From the NCBI RefSeq assembly GCF_041296385.1, contig NW_027184083.1, positions 2,604,001 to 2,668,000 on the forward strand: a stretch of 64,000 bases of DNA, written 5' to 3'. The stretch is from Aphelocoma coerulescens (taxonomy: Eukaryota; Chordata; Aves; Passeriformes; Corvidae). The position numbers and the translations under genes are program-made. Numbering within the stretch: the first letter of the stretch is position 1; every line of letters starts with the position of its first letter. Below are positions 50,502-61,393 of this stretch, one piece after another. The notes below the pieces were generated by a model. The model ran no database searches. It was not told the origin of the DNA and was given only the letters and a program-made list of their open reading frames with translations.

Positions 50502-50615
50502 CTGCCTAGAGCGGTTAACACCCAGGCTCTGAGTGGAGCAGGAATATTGAGGATGGTAAACAAGGCTGCTGATGCTGTCAACAAAATGACAATTAAGATG
50601 AATGAATCAGATGCA
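50502..50615 (+). CDS. SNX2: SNX2 coding exon (start of the amphipathic helix/BAR region)
   Basis: 114 bp, exactly 38 codons: [20 protein letters not shown] and [18 protein letters not shown]. Encodes the amphipathic helix that leads into the BAR dimer of SNX2. Acceptor ttccag, donor gtaaga. Confidence 0.97.
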
Positions 50616-50848
50616 GTAAGAGCTCATTTTTTTTACTCGAATAATGAATGAAATGAATTCATGAAGTTCAACAATTGCATTTTAAAGCTGTAGACATAGA
50701 AAGTAAGATAGTAATCTGCTTTATTGTCTTGGATTCTTAGCTGTATCAGTTGACCATCCTAGCAATAAATGAATCATTTGCTTCTTTAAAACAAGGAATG
50801 CTGTTGGTAATATAAATTATAATGCTAGACTTTTCCCTCTTTTGTCAG

Positions 50849-50942
50849 TGGTTTGAAGAAAAACAGGAGCAATTTGAGAATCTGGATCAGCAACTTAGGA
50901 AACTTCATGCCAGTGTTGAAGCATTAGTCTGCCACAAAAAAG
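50849..50942 (+). CDS. SNX2: SNX2 coding exon (BAR domain)
   Basis: 94 bp, 31 codons plus one base: WFEEKQEQFENLDQQLRKLH and ASVEALVCHKK. Acceptor tttgtcag, donor gtagct. The intron before it is only 233 bp. The next exon is not found in the rest of the window, so a further intron of more than 13 kb follows. Confidence 0.97.
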
Positions 50943-51485
50943 GTAGCTTGACTTCTATGTGACTGCATGACCTTAAGTACTTAGAGCTTTAGAAAATGTT
51001 AATGAAACAGGAACTTAGTATGTCAAAACTCTTAACTAGCAAATAGTTTTGCAGTAAATTTCAATGCAAAAGTCTTCTAATGCTACCTTTTCATTTAAAC
51101 TGCTCTAGCATTTCTGGTATATCTGTATATCTGTTTTTAACCTTAATTTTATCAAAAATATATTTGAACTTGAAAGTTACAATATTGATTAGCATAGCCT
51201 TTTTTTTCTTGCAGAGATTTAATAGCATAACTAGCAAGTGATATCCGACAGTAGACATCAATAAATGTATCTAGATCACATGCTGTCACCTGAAACCAAG
51301 GGGACAGACAGGTTCTTTTAGGGATCTTTGGCAGAATGATGACAGCACTAAGTCATAGTTACAGTTGGAGATTTATTTTACTTAACAGGATTTTATGATT
51401 AGTATAGAATATAATTTATAATCAGAATAATACAAGATTTCTATAAGCAGAATCAGTGTAGTACAATTTTATAAGTAGTGTAGCG
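50943..51485 (+). other. SNX2 intron, possible LTR remnant at about 51230-51480
   Basis: The left half has no recognisable repeat. The right half has agatttattttacttaacagg-like text that may be an LTR polyadenylation region; not certain. Confidence 0.4.
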
Positions 51486-52680
51486 TAACCAAAAAATTGG
51501 TAAAAATAAAAAAACTTCTTAACACCAATGTAGCATTAAGAAGCAGGCATTCTTTATTCAGCTGGATGCACGAGGGGGTAGCTCCTCCAAAAGTCACGCA
51601 TGTTGAGTACAGGAAAGTTCCTGTTTAGATATGATATTTTACATACATATTCATTGATTTTACCAGAATAAACATACATATGATAATAATTTCCTCAAAA
51701 TCATTAACATATTTTTCCTCCCCTTTACACGTGCGTTCTTCTGTCCTGGGGGTCTCTCTGGTGGTCCCTGGTGGTCAGCGACCCCAAAGTCATACTTGAC
51801 CACCCAGTGAACTGGTAAAAGTTGGCACAACTGGGCTGGTTGCTATCCAGTTCTCCTTCTTACACAATGGGCATTGTGCAGTTCCATGGACCAGTGGGTT
51901 TTGAAGAATAAACATTGTGTTATCTCACCAGGTGTAGACAATTTTTCATCTAGCAACAGTAGTTCAGAATTTTATAGCATCACTTAGCTTATGGTTTCTA
52001 ATCACCTGGACCCTCTGCAAATCAGGTCACATCTTAATACTTGGTTTACTGTATGAACATAACAATCATAATCTATATTTGAAAGACATATAAAAGAACA
52101 CTTGTCACTCAATCCTCGGAGGAAGCAGGTGACAGTGGAGGCACCTCTGGCCACTGGGAGGTCACAGGTCTCACTGTCCAGCAGCAGTTCTGGTCCAAGT
52201 TCCCTCTTAGGACTTGTAACTGCTCTGTTATGTTTCCCTATTCTGTGATGGAGTCATCAACAACACCTGGTTATCTGGATGCCTAGGGCTTTCAAGGCCA
52301 GTAAGAAGGGGATTAGTTAGCCTGGGACCCAGGAATCTTGAGGCCAATAGGGCGGGAAAGAAGAAATCTTTGATTTATCTACTTGGTTCACAGGACCTTC
52401 AGGGCCTGATAATGAGGGGAAAGGGGACTAATACGTGACCAGGTTGGTCACAGAGAATGTCTGTTTGCCTTATAAAATGACATTAGTTATGCTAACCATA
52501 TTACCAGGGGTCAGGAGCAGGGGGTACCAGCCACACCCCACCCCCAACACCATCACAAACAGGGAAATATGCCAGTGGTGGTGGCACCATCACCTCTTGC
52601 CCATGACCTGCAACTTAGTAATAGGGTCATAAAAAGGACTCCACAGCAGTAATGGGCCTTTTGTTGTCTGAAGGCTGTTC
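51486..52680 (-). mobile_element. LTR and 3' region of a decayed provirus
   Basis: The left 230 bp match the LTR fragment at 42498-42780. The rest up to the env end shows no coding and contains CCACC-rich text at 52530-52550. Probably the 3' LTR of the env-bearing provirus to its right. Confidence 0.5.
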
Positions 52681-52689
52681 ATTTGAGGA

Positions 52690-54480
52690 GGGAGGAGAGT
52701 ATAAAACATTAATTTTTAGTAACCAATATGCATAAAGATTTAAAGCAAGATATGATACAAAATAACATAATTCCAACAGCCATAGTAAGAGCTAATATTA
52801 ACAGAACATGACAGGCCCATGCTCTGAAGTCAGGTAACGAAGACCACAGCCAAAACCAGGCAGTTGATAGACCTTCTGACAAGGGTTGCTTGAGTTATTT
52901 GGTGAAAGGTATGAACTTGTCTTTGATTTATGTTTATATGATATTAAATTTGTTTAGATTTGTTAGTATAAAAACAAATGGTATTTGGCAGTACCCATAC
53001 ACCTTCTTGTGATGCTAGAAGATAGTCTGTGGCCTAATGTCGGAAGCCGCGGCGGGACGGGGAGCTCGGATCCCCGGCGGGGGGAGACGAACAGAAGCCA
53101 AACCAATATGGTTGAAAAATACACTCCCTTTTATTAGCAGTCTAAAGACACTTATATAGTATACCAGCTTGTTAGCTCCTAAGTGGCTTAACGCTTATCA
53201 GGACATATTTCTATTTCTACACAATTGGACTACATTGGCAGTTTTCCACGGTCTTGTTATGATCAAAAGAATTTTGCCCTTGCCTCCCTTATACTCCTAG
53301 ATATCACACCTGCAAGTACGTTACTCCCTGAAATTTCTCAGGCTGAAACTGTTTAGCTTCACAACAGAGACTTTCCCACGGAAAGTGTCTCACACAGGCC
53401 CAAAAACCTCCAGCTCAATAGCTTGCACAGTTCTTTTATTGATCCCAATAATTCTATTTTCCAACAGCCTAATGGTTTTGAATAGGTAATCATGATATAG
53501 GTGTAAATAGGTGTTTTTACCAGGGGTTTAATTACAAAATGCTTATGGCATACAGGCTAATGGTTGTGTAAAAAAGGAATAGTTAAATTTTTGGTTTGAA
53601 ATGCACAGGAAACAAGATGTGCTATGGTACAAGTACTTCCTTCCTATTGTGGTTGAAGACTTTTATACATGTTTCTGCTACAGAGCCAGAACTATCCAGA
53701 TGCTAGAATGGTAGGCCACCAACTTGATTTTATAAGAATATCTAGGGAAATATTTCTCACACCATTGATATGTCTCCTTTTCACTGTCAGGATGATGAAG
53801 TTTGAGTAGGGAAGTGTGGCTCGTTCAAATAGTATGAAAAAGAATTGGCATATATAGAGCCGATCATGTTATGCCAGTTACAGGTGGTCCAATTGTTGTT
53901 AGTACTTAACCAACCATTACTCTGTAAAATGTAAAATGTAGAATTAGGACCAGTGAAATTATAGAATTTCAGCAAAATGTACCATTAATATTCCATGCAA
54001 GATTCCAGAGTGGTGAAATATTTAAAAGAGCAGTGTTTTGTTTTTACAGATCCATGTGGTTCTTAAATTGGAGTCATTACAAACTCTGGTTCAATTACAG
54101 CATATCATCTGAAAGTGGGTTTGCATCTAGCTGTAGAGCAGAGTATAGTCACAAAGGCTTGTTTCTCCCACACTGAATTTATGTGTTCATGCATTGTAAT
54201 GCACCATGGGGTTTTATCATATGAATGTGCCATAAAAGGTTGGGCTTTATAAGTTGGAGGGTTGGGAAGTAAGTATACCAATTTAGATTGATACCAAGAT
54301 GTTTCAGGAACAGATTCAGCTAACCATGCGGAATTAGCATGTGAAGACTGAGAATGGTGTAAACAATACCAACAGTTTGATTCATTACCCATTTGAGAGA
54401 TGATGTTCATTAACTGAATGACATGATTATTGTTCCAGTCAAGAACAGCGTCACGCTGAGAAAAGCAACAGGCTGACAGT
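52690..54480 (-). pseudogene. Env of a second decayed provirus
   Basis: Minus pieces in order: NESNCWYCLHHSQSS (surface subunit, with a CWxC-like motif) at 54105-54410, FTGPNSTFYILQSNGWLSTN at 53787-53975, and a hydrophobic anchor RAWACHVLLILALTMAVGIM near 52740-52850. Stops and frameshifts throughout; a solo LTR sits inside at 53038-53466. Confidence 0.65.
53038..53466 (-). mobile_element. Solo LTR with GCCTAA duplication
   Basis: 429 bp on the plus strand tgtcggaagccgcgg to ttttccaaca; GCCTAA at 53032-53037 and 53467-53472. Same family as 44345-44792 in the opposite direction. Confidence 0.92.
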
Positions 54481-54880
54481 GGGGGTTTTACAGGTTTTGT
54501 TGTTTGGAGACCAGGAAAATGAGCTCATTCCACTGTGTAGAGGAATTCCTTGTGGAACGGGGGCATATGATACCCCAGGAGAGCTTGGGCATCCCAGGGC
54601 TGTTGCAGAAGTACCCCTGACGGGGCCTCAGGCTGAAGATAGGCTTGCAAGGCACCTGCTAGCCGGCAGCCTTGAACAGCCTTGGGAAAAGCTATACACT
54701 AGTCAGCTCCCCAGCTGCTTAGAGGCTTTCTCGTGGGAAAGGGGCGTGAACTTTGCAAAGTATAACTTGGTGTAAGTAAACAATAAAACTGGAGCACGAT
54801 GCTCAAATCGTATCAGTGTTCGTGTCGTGACTCTGGCTGGTTCCCCTGCACCCGGGACCCCCCCCCTGCTAAACCACTGG
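54481..54880 (+). mobile_element. Probable solo LTR between integrase and env pieces
   Basis: Contains gtaagtaaacaataaaactggagc (polyadenylation) near 54776 and a C run at 54860-54868. It interrupts the gap between integrase and env. Ends approximate, no duplication identified. Confidence 0.55.
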
Positions 54881-54889
54881 GCATCTGGT

Positions 54890-55120
54890 GAGTGTCTGTC
54901 AGTTATTTAAGCATCAGACAGCTTCAGGTAGGGCTTTACTCCATTTTTCTGTATATAAATGTAGCTCTAGAGTTCATTTTAGTAGACCATTCCATCTCTC
55001 AACCATGCTATTACTTTGGGGTCTGTAGGGCAGGTGGAACACTCAGGCAACTCCATTATGTTCACACCACTCTTGTACAATTTTAATTTTTAAATGAGAG
55101 CCATTGTCAGACTGCACAGC
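54890..55120 (-). pseudogene. Integrase core piece of the second decayed provirus
   Basis: The minus strand reads AVQSDNGSHLKIKIVQEWCE and MVERWNGLLK, i.e. the second Asp and the Glu of the DDE triad. Stops are present. The upstream half is at 55753-56110, beyond an LTR. Confidence 0.85.
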
Positions 55121-55747
55121 TGTGCCAGTGTGGACAAATTTGGAGGAAAATATCCCCTGATAGAAGGCAGGTTACAACCACCCCTCCCCCACCAGGTTCG
55201 GGAAAAAAGAAATTTTCCTTGGAGGAAAGTGAAAGAGATAAAAACTATTTATTTAACAAACACACAGGAAAAGGATAATAATGCTAAATAATAAAACCTC
55301 TCGCTGTAGAGAGAAACCTGGGAAAATTTCAGAGTCCTTCTGTAGATGTGCTCTCTGTCCTCCCCCTCAGAGCTGGGTCAATGTGGGCCCACCCCGGGGC
55401 CTCGGTGGAAAATTCTCCCGATGTGTTCTGATGTTGAAACAGTCCAGAAGAGAAGAAGGGAAAAGCTGAAGTCCCAGGAAAACAAAGTTCAACTCATCAT
55501 CTCCCTCTAGAGAAAAGGAGTTGAAAGCTGGCTGAAAAGCAAGAAGGGCGCTTCCTCTGCTCTTGCTGCTGCAGAAGCAGAGGAGTGTGCGTATCTGTGT
55601 CCTTGAACAACTGCTTTGAAAAGTTCACTTGGTTTTTTCCTCTCCCCCCTCTCAGGCTCAGTTTAAAGGCACAGAAAAAGCACAAAATTAATTTCTGGGC
55701 ATAGAGCAGCAATAGGGGATACAACATCATAAAGTCACCCCAAGACA
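55121..55747 (-). mobile_element. Solo LTR, 'TGTCTTGGGG' family, in integrase
   Basis: 627 bp; ACAGC at 55116-55120 and 55748-55752. It starts, on the plus strand, tgtgccagtgtggacaaattt, a variant of the family's end. Confidence 0.92.
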
Positions 55748-55752
55748 ACAGC

Positions 55753-56262
55753 AGAAGGTATGGGAGTGTCAGAAAACTATCCTTTAAGTCCTCCCACAGG
55801 AGTAAGACTATCAGTTTTCCTGCAAGGAAAACCTTTCCCTGAGCCCAATATTATTTCTACTTCAGTAAGGATATAACATCACTTCTCAGGTGTTTGAGGG
55901 AAAGGTTTGACATAATCAATTTGCCAAGTGGACACGGGGACTTATTTCCTATCCCCTATCCATTTGGTGGTGAAAAAGGTAACAAGCGTTTTTTCTTCAT
56001 CAGTTGTTTCAAAAGCCTGTTTAGTTTTGCCCTGTATCCAGCTTTTGCCTCACAGAATATCCATACACATTATATTTAGGTTTCTTAGCAGCACTCACTA
56101 TTGGGGGGGGAGGGGGCGCAGGGATGACTATGGGTGGAAAAAGGAAATTCCAATTATACCTTAACAATTGAATAAGGAACCACTACTCCATTTAATCCAT
56201 TCACTAATATTTTCTGATGTTTCAGAGGGATGACTCCAGGACATGATTCTGCTTTAACCATG
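55753..56262 (-). pseudogene. Protease and integrase pieces
   Basis: Near 55900-55930 the minus strand has a degenerate WQxDYVKPFPxTP-like integrase motif with stops. Near 56130-56262 KAESCPGVIPLKHQKILVNG reads as protease flap region. RT is missing between them. Confidence 0.65.
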
Positions 56263-56910
56263 TGTTCCGGTTTGGCCAAATTTAGAAATATAACCTCTGA
56301 GAGAAGGCACAACTACCCCTTCCCCCCCAGGTTCGGGAAAAAATAAATTTTCCTCGAAGGAAAGTGAAGAAGATAAAACTATTTATTTACCAAACACACG
56401 GGAAAAGGAAAATAAGGCTAAATAATAAAATGTTTCACTGTGGAGGAAAAAAAACCTGGGAAAGTGTTAAGAGTCCTCCCTTTGGTCTCCTCAGCGCTGG
56501 GGCTTGGGCCAGGGCCAGGCCCTCTGTGCCCGGTGGAAAGTCCTCCCGATGTGCTCTGAGGTTGAAAAAAACAGTCCAGTATAAAAGGGAGAAAATCCGG
56601 AATTCCAGAGAAGGAAAAACAAAGTCCAACTCTCAGTCTCTCTCTCCGGAGAACAAGAAGCTGAAACAACTGGCCAAAAGCTGACTGGAAAGCAGCAAGC
56701 CGGGTGCTTCCTCGCTCTCCTCCCGCAGCTGAAAAAAAACCCTGCTATCTCTGTGTGACCTTGAACAAGCTGCAAACTGCCCTGAAAAAGTTTTGTTCAG
56801 TTTTTTCCTTCCCCCTCTCAGGCTCAGTTTAGAGGCACAGAAAGGCACAAAAATTAATTTTGGGCATAGGCAGCGATATGGGATACACATCATAACGTCA
56901 CCCCAAGACA
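56263..56910 (-). mobile_element. Solo LTR, 'TGTCTTGGGG' family, in protease
   Basis: 648 bp, tgttccggtttggcc to caccccaagaca; CCATG at 56258-56262 and 56911-56915. Confidence 0.93.
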
Positions 56911-56915
56911 CCATG

Positions 56916-57110
56916 GATGATTCTGCTCCAGTATCTCTGAGGAAAACAGTTTTTCCTTTATCACTTATTATGGCCTCTTTCAGTTTGAATCCCTGGTCTA
57001 GTTTCCCCAACACTACTTTCTGATAGGAGACAAACAGAGATATTTTTGCAGTTTGAAGGAGTTTCCCTGTATGGGAGGAGCACTAGGCAAAGGTGTAGAT
57101 AACTTTTCCT
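56916..57110 (-). pseudogene. Protease N-terminal piece
   Basis: The minus strand reads LGKLDQGFKLKEAIISDKGK and TVFLRDTGAESSM, where DTGA is the aspartic protease active site. It continues across the LTR at 56262. Confidence 0.75.
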
Positions 57111-57962
57111 CCTTTTCTCATTCTTTTGCTAGAAATTTTAGTTTTTGAGAGATGTCCATAAGCTTAATATTTTAATCATCTATGTAGCAGTTTTGTTAAT
57201 ACTGCTTTCAATCAGATGATTTTTTTAATGTAAATTAAATAAATCAAAGTTTGATTTGTAGTACATGGAAGACCATAAATGTACCTTCTGACACAGATGC
57301 ATTATGTTTAAGTATCATGCCAAGGGAGGGAGGTGAGCTTTCCTACCCGACAAGACCTTGATACCAGAGCAGAGAGAGGTGCCCCAGCCCCTCGTATATA
57401 AGCTGCCCCAAGGGAGCAAGAGTGACCACGAGTGCAGCAGTTCACGCAGGCAGAGCAGGAAGGGCGTTGAGGCATTGCCAGCTCAGTTAGCTCAGTTGGT
57501 GGTCATCACCCTTGTGAAGAGAGCTCAGGTATGGTGTACACTCAGACAAAAGTTGTTTCCTCTGCGCATACCAGAAAGGATGTGGTGACTCAGACAGAAT
57601 GCCCATGAAAGCATGCAGGGGCCCAGGTCTCAGGCTGCAGGGAGTGCCAGAGCCTGGTGCTGCTCTCAGAGGGCAGCAGAAAGAACAGCTGTGTGAGGTG
57701 CAATCAGGTCAACAATCTACTTAGCCTAGTGGCCAAATTGAGAGGTGAAGTATTAGAGACTGAAGAAGAGATTTACTGGTGAAACCTCAGTCTACCAAGC
57801 CTCAGACAAACAGACCTGCCATCCATTTCACAAGAAGCAATGGATCCCCTACCCTCCTACCACTAGGCAGATGGAAGGGACCCTAGAGACAGAGGGGAAT
57901 AGAAATGGGTTTCTGCTCCAGGTGGCAGACAAATCCCTTCCCAACCTACCTCACTTCCCCAG

Positions 57963-58540
57963 GTGCCCTCACACAATAAATATGAGGCCCTGGAATTTGA
58001 GGATCAGGTAAATGAGGAAGTAGATGAAGGTCCATCCAGCTTGGAGAGGTCACCTAAGGCAGGGCAGCGTACCTCCAGCATCATGACTTCCACAGTTAAG
58101 AAAAAAAGTAAGGTAGTAGTCATTGGTGACTCCTTTTTAAAAGGAATTGAGGGCCTGATATAGGGAGATGTGCTGCCTCCCTAGGGTCTGAGTAAAAGAC
58201 CACCTAGAAACTTCCCAGCCTGGTACAGCCCACTGACTATTACTACTGGTTTTCCAGGTGGGTACTGACCAAGTCCCTACAAGAAGGCTGCAGACAATCA
58301 AGAGGGACCTCAGGGCCTTGGGACAACTGGTCAAGGGGTCTGGAGCACAAGTTGCGTTCTCTTCTGTCCTGCCAGTTGCAGGGAATGGTAGGGCAAGAAA
58401 TGGGAAAATCACACAGATGAATACCTGGCTTCGAGATTGGTGTTACCAGCAGAATTTTGGGGTTTTTGATCATGGGTCAGTTTATATGACACTGAGCCTG
58501 CTGGTGTGGAAATACTCACAACTCTTAGCCGGCTAGGCTG
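57963..58540 (+). pseudogene. CR1 ORF1 (esterase-like) remnant
   Basis: Reads KKKSKVVVIGDSFLKGIEG, where GDS is the esterase nucleophile motif of CR1 ORF1, and later RRLQTIKRDLRALGQLVKGS and NTWLRDWCYQQNFGVFDHGS. A TAG at about 58161 and frameshifts break it. Confidence 0.82.
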
Positions 58541-58625
58541 GTAGTTCAGTGCCTTAGAAAGCCTCGAGCAGCCTAGAGATGTTACACGGGCAATCTGGCA
58601 CTTCAGTAGCTCTGAAGACGGCAAG

Positions 58626-58986
58626 TGGTAGCTGCAAAGCTAATACCACAAGTAGAAGCAAAGAGGGAGAAATATAGCTCTTGGCTTATGCCTTAATCCT
58701 GCAATTAAATGCTTTCAGTCAGAGACAGAGACACACAGAAGTTGCTCGCAGAAGGGAGCAGAGCCAAAGAGGGCAGGCCCAATCTGAGCTCTCTCTTTTA
58801 TTCACGAGAAGGGAAAGGGGAGAGCTAGGGGCAGACCCAGGATAACTGGCCAATCAGACACTGCTCCAGAGTTTGAGTTACTTTCAGTTTTGCCCGCGCT
58901 TTGGAGCAAAGGGGATTCAGAGCACATGGCTGCTTGACCAGTCTCGGGGAGAGGGAGGGGCGGCTCTCTCTGAGCAGGTAGCAACA
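58626..58986 (-). mobile_element. LTR inserted between CR1 ORF1 and ORF2
   Basis: Starts tggtagctgcaaag and ends gtagcaaca, with tttattcacgagaaggg as a polyadenylation area on the minus strand. CR1 text resumes with AANDVHLSQRDKRILAQELA. Target duplication not resolved. Confidence 0.65.
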
Positions 58987-59080
58987 TGCTGGCAACAAAT
59001 GATGTCCACCTGTCTCAAAGGGATAAAAGGATCCTGGCTCAGGAGTTAGCAGGGATTGTTGAGAGAGCTTTAAACTAGGT

Positions 59081-59429
59081 TTGAAGGGGAACAGGGACAT
59101 AGCCAGGCTCGACAGGAATAAGGTATGGGAGGTGGAGAACTATAGCGCGCACCCAAGTAGCAAAAGAACACTTAAGAGGGGATATCTCCAGCAAGTGCAA
59201 GCAGCCAAAGACGTAATCACAAGACAGGACTATGGGGAACTCCTTGCGCCCTTACTGGGATATTGACACAAAACCCCACTTCTATAAAGTGCCTGTACAC
59301 CTATGCATGCAGTATGGGGAACAAACAGGAGGAACTAGAGATCTGTGTGCAGTCACAGGGCTTTGATCTCATTGCAATTACAGAGACATGGTGGGATAGC
59401 TCACATGACTGGAATGTTGTCATGAAGGG
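59081..59429 (+). pseudogene. CR1 ORF2 endonuclease, first part
   Basis: Reads CSMGNKQEELEICVQSQGFD and LIAITETWWDSSHDWNVVM, the start of the CR1 apurinic-type endonuclease with the catalytic Glu in ITETWWD. Interrupted by the LTR at 59430. Confidence 0.9.
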
Positions 59430-60300
59430 TGTATTGGGTTTGCATGGCCTGGTTTTGGTAGCGGGGGGGGCTACAGAGGTGGCTTCTGTGAGAAGCTGCT
59501 AAAAGCTTCCTCCATGTCCAGCAGAGTCCATCCCTGGTGGCTCCAAAGATGGATGTGCCTCTGGTAAAGGCTGGGACAATTAGAAATGGTGGTAACCCCT
59601 CTGTAATAACATATTTAAGAAGAAAGGAAAAAAGTTATTGCACAGTTGTAATTGCAGCCAGAGAAGAGCGGAGTGAGAACATGTGAGAACAACTATGCAG
59701 ACACCAAGGTGCATGAAGAAGGAGGGGGAGGAGGTGCTCCAGGCGCCAGAGCCGAGATTCCTCTGCAGTCCGTGGTGAAGACCATGGTGAAACAGCTGTG
59801 CCCCTGCAGCCCTTGGAGGTCTGCACCCCATAGAAGAGTGACCCATGCTGGAGCAGTTTGAGGGGGACTGCTGCCCATGGGATGGACTCATGTCGGAGAA
59901 GTTCGTGGAGAACTGTCTCCCGTGGGAGGGATCCCATGGTGGAGCAGGGGAACGACTCCTCTCCCTGAGCAGCGGGATAAGCTACAGGTGATGAACTGAC
60001 CATAACCCCCATTCCCTGTCTTCTTGCACTGCTGGGATAGGAAGTAGAGCTGGGAAGGTCTTTTTAAGGGTATTTTACTTCTCATAATCCTGCTCTAATT
60101 TTGTTAGTAATAAATTCACTTTATTTCTCGAAGTTGAGCCTGTTTTGCCCTTGACAGTATTTGGTGAGTGATCTCTCCTGGTCTTTATCTCAACTCATGA
60201 ACCCTTTATTACATATTCTCTCCCCTGTCCAGCTGCAGAAGGGAGTGATAGAGTGCCTTTGGTAGGTGCCTGGCATCTGGTCAGCATCAACCCAACTACA
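59430..60300 (+). mobile_element. Solo LTR of an ERV-L-type bird family inside CR1
   Basis: 871 bp, tgtattgggtttgcatggcctgg to caacccaactaca. It contains gctgcccatgggatggac repeats and tagtaataaattcac (polyadenylation) at about 60105. CR1 endonuclease resumes right after. The flanks GAAGGG/AGAGCT do not give a clear duplication. Confidence 0.85.
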
Positions 60301-60670
60301 AGAGCTACACTGTTTAGGAATGACTGACCAGGAAGGCGTGGTGGTGTAGTTCTCCTTTATGTGAGACAACACTTGGAATGTATCAAGCTCTGTCTTGGGG
60401 TGGATGGCAAGCTAGTTGAGAGCTTATGGGTTAGGATTAAAGCCTGACTAGTAAGGGTGACATTATCATGGGTGTTTGCTATAGGCCACCTGATCAGGAG
60501 GAAGAAGTGGATGAGGCCTTCTACAGGCAGCTAGAAGCAGCCTCACAGTCACAGGCCCTGGTTCTTGTGGGGAATTTAACTGCCCTGACATCTGCTGGAG
60601 AAGCAACACAGTGAAGCACAAATAGTCCAGGAGGTTCCTGGAAACCATTGATGACAACTTCCTGTCACAG
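60301..60670 (+). pseudogene. CR1 ORF2 endonuclease, second part
   Basis: Reads with frameshifts as LFRNDRPGRRGGVVLYV and later parts. It ends at the next LTR. Confidence 0.85.
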
Positions 60671-61389
60671 TGAAACATAGATTTAGAAGAAACATAAAGA
60701 TTTTAGTTATAGGCTAGCTGTGTTGGAATGGGTGGAATAGGAAAGAATTTGGGCCCAGTGAGAGTTAATTAAAATAGTTAGGAGAGCTGGACCTGAAATA
60801 GGGTTTTAGATGTTAGTAACTGATTACCAAATAACTGATGATCCATCATTTGCATGTTTGTTTAGCTGTGCTTAGAATAAGGAGCAGAAACATTGATAAG
60901 TTGGTGTATAGAATAAAGACAATTACCAATTTCCTCCCTTTGTGGGAGCCCATCCAAAAGTCATGCAAGAGGAAACTTAGAGGTCACTAAAGTAATTAGG
61001 ATTGTTAAAACTCAGAAAGGCAAAAAGGTCAAAGTGAGGAAGATGAGTTACTTCATCTTCCTTAGGACCACTGACCCAATTCAAGACCACCGACTCAATT
61101 TAGAACACACACTACGCATGCTTAATGATGTGTAAACTCATTTCCATACGAAGCAGAGAATGGGAGGTGTTAACACTATGAATATGCATTTGTATTTTGG
61201 ATATTCATAATATTTGGAAGTAAAAGGTATCATGTTTGCTTGTATCGGGGCCTGCGTCTTAGGGAGCTATCCCACGCAGTGCCTGGTGCCAAATAAAACA
61301 TGCACTTTCTAACTTTAAACTGTTAGAGAGTTTTTGTCCGTCTCAGTTGGATATCGATATTAGGTCAATATTCATATTTTGGTAAATCA
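60671..61389 (+). mobile_element. Solo LTR with ACAG duplication inside CR1
   Basis: 719 bp, tgaaacatagattt to ggtaaatca; ACAG at 60667-60670 and 61390-61393. gccaaataaaacatgc near 61290 is a polyadenylation signal. Confidence 0.82.
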
Positions 61390-61393
61390 ACAG

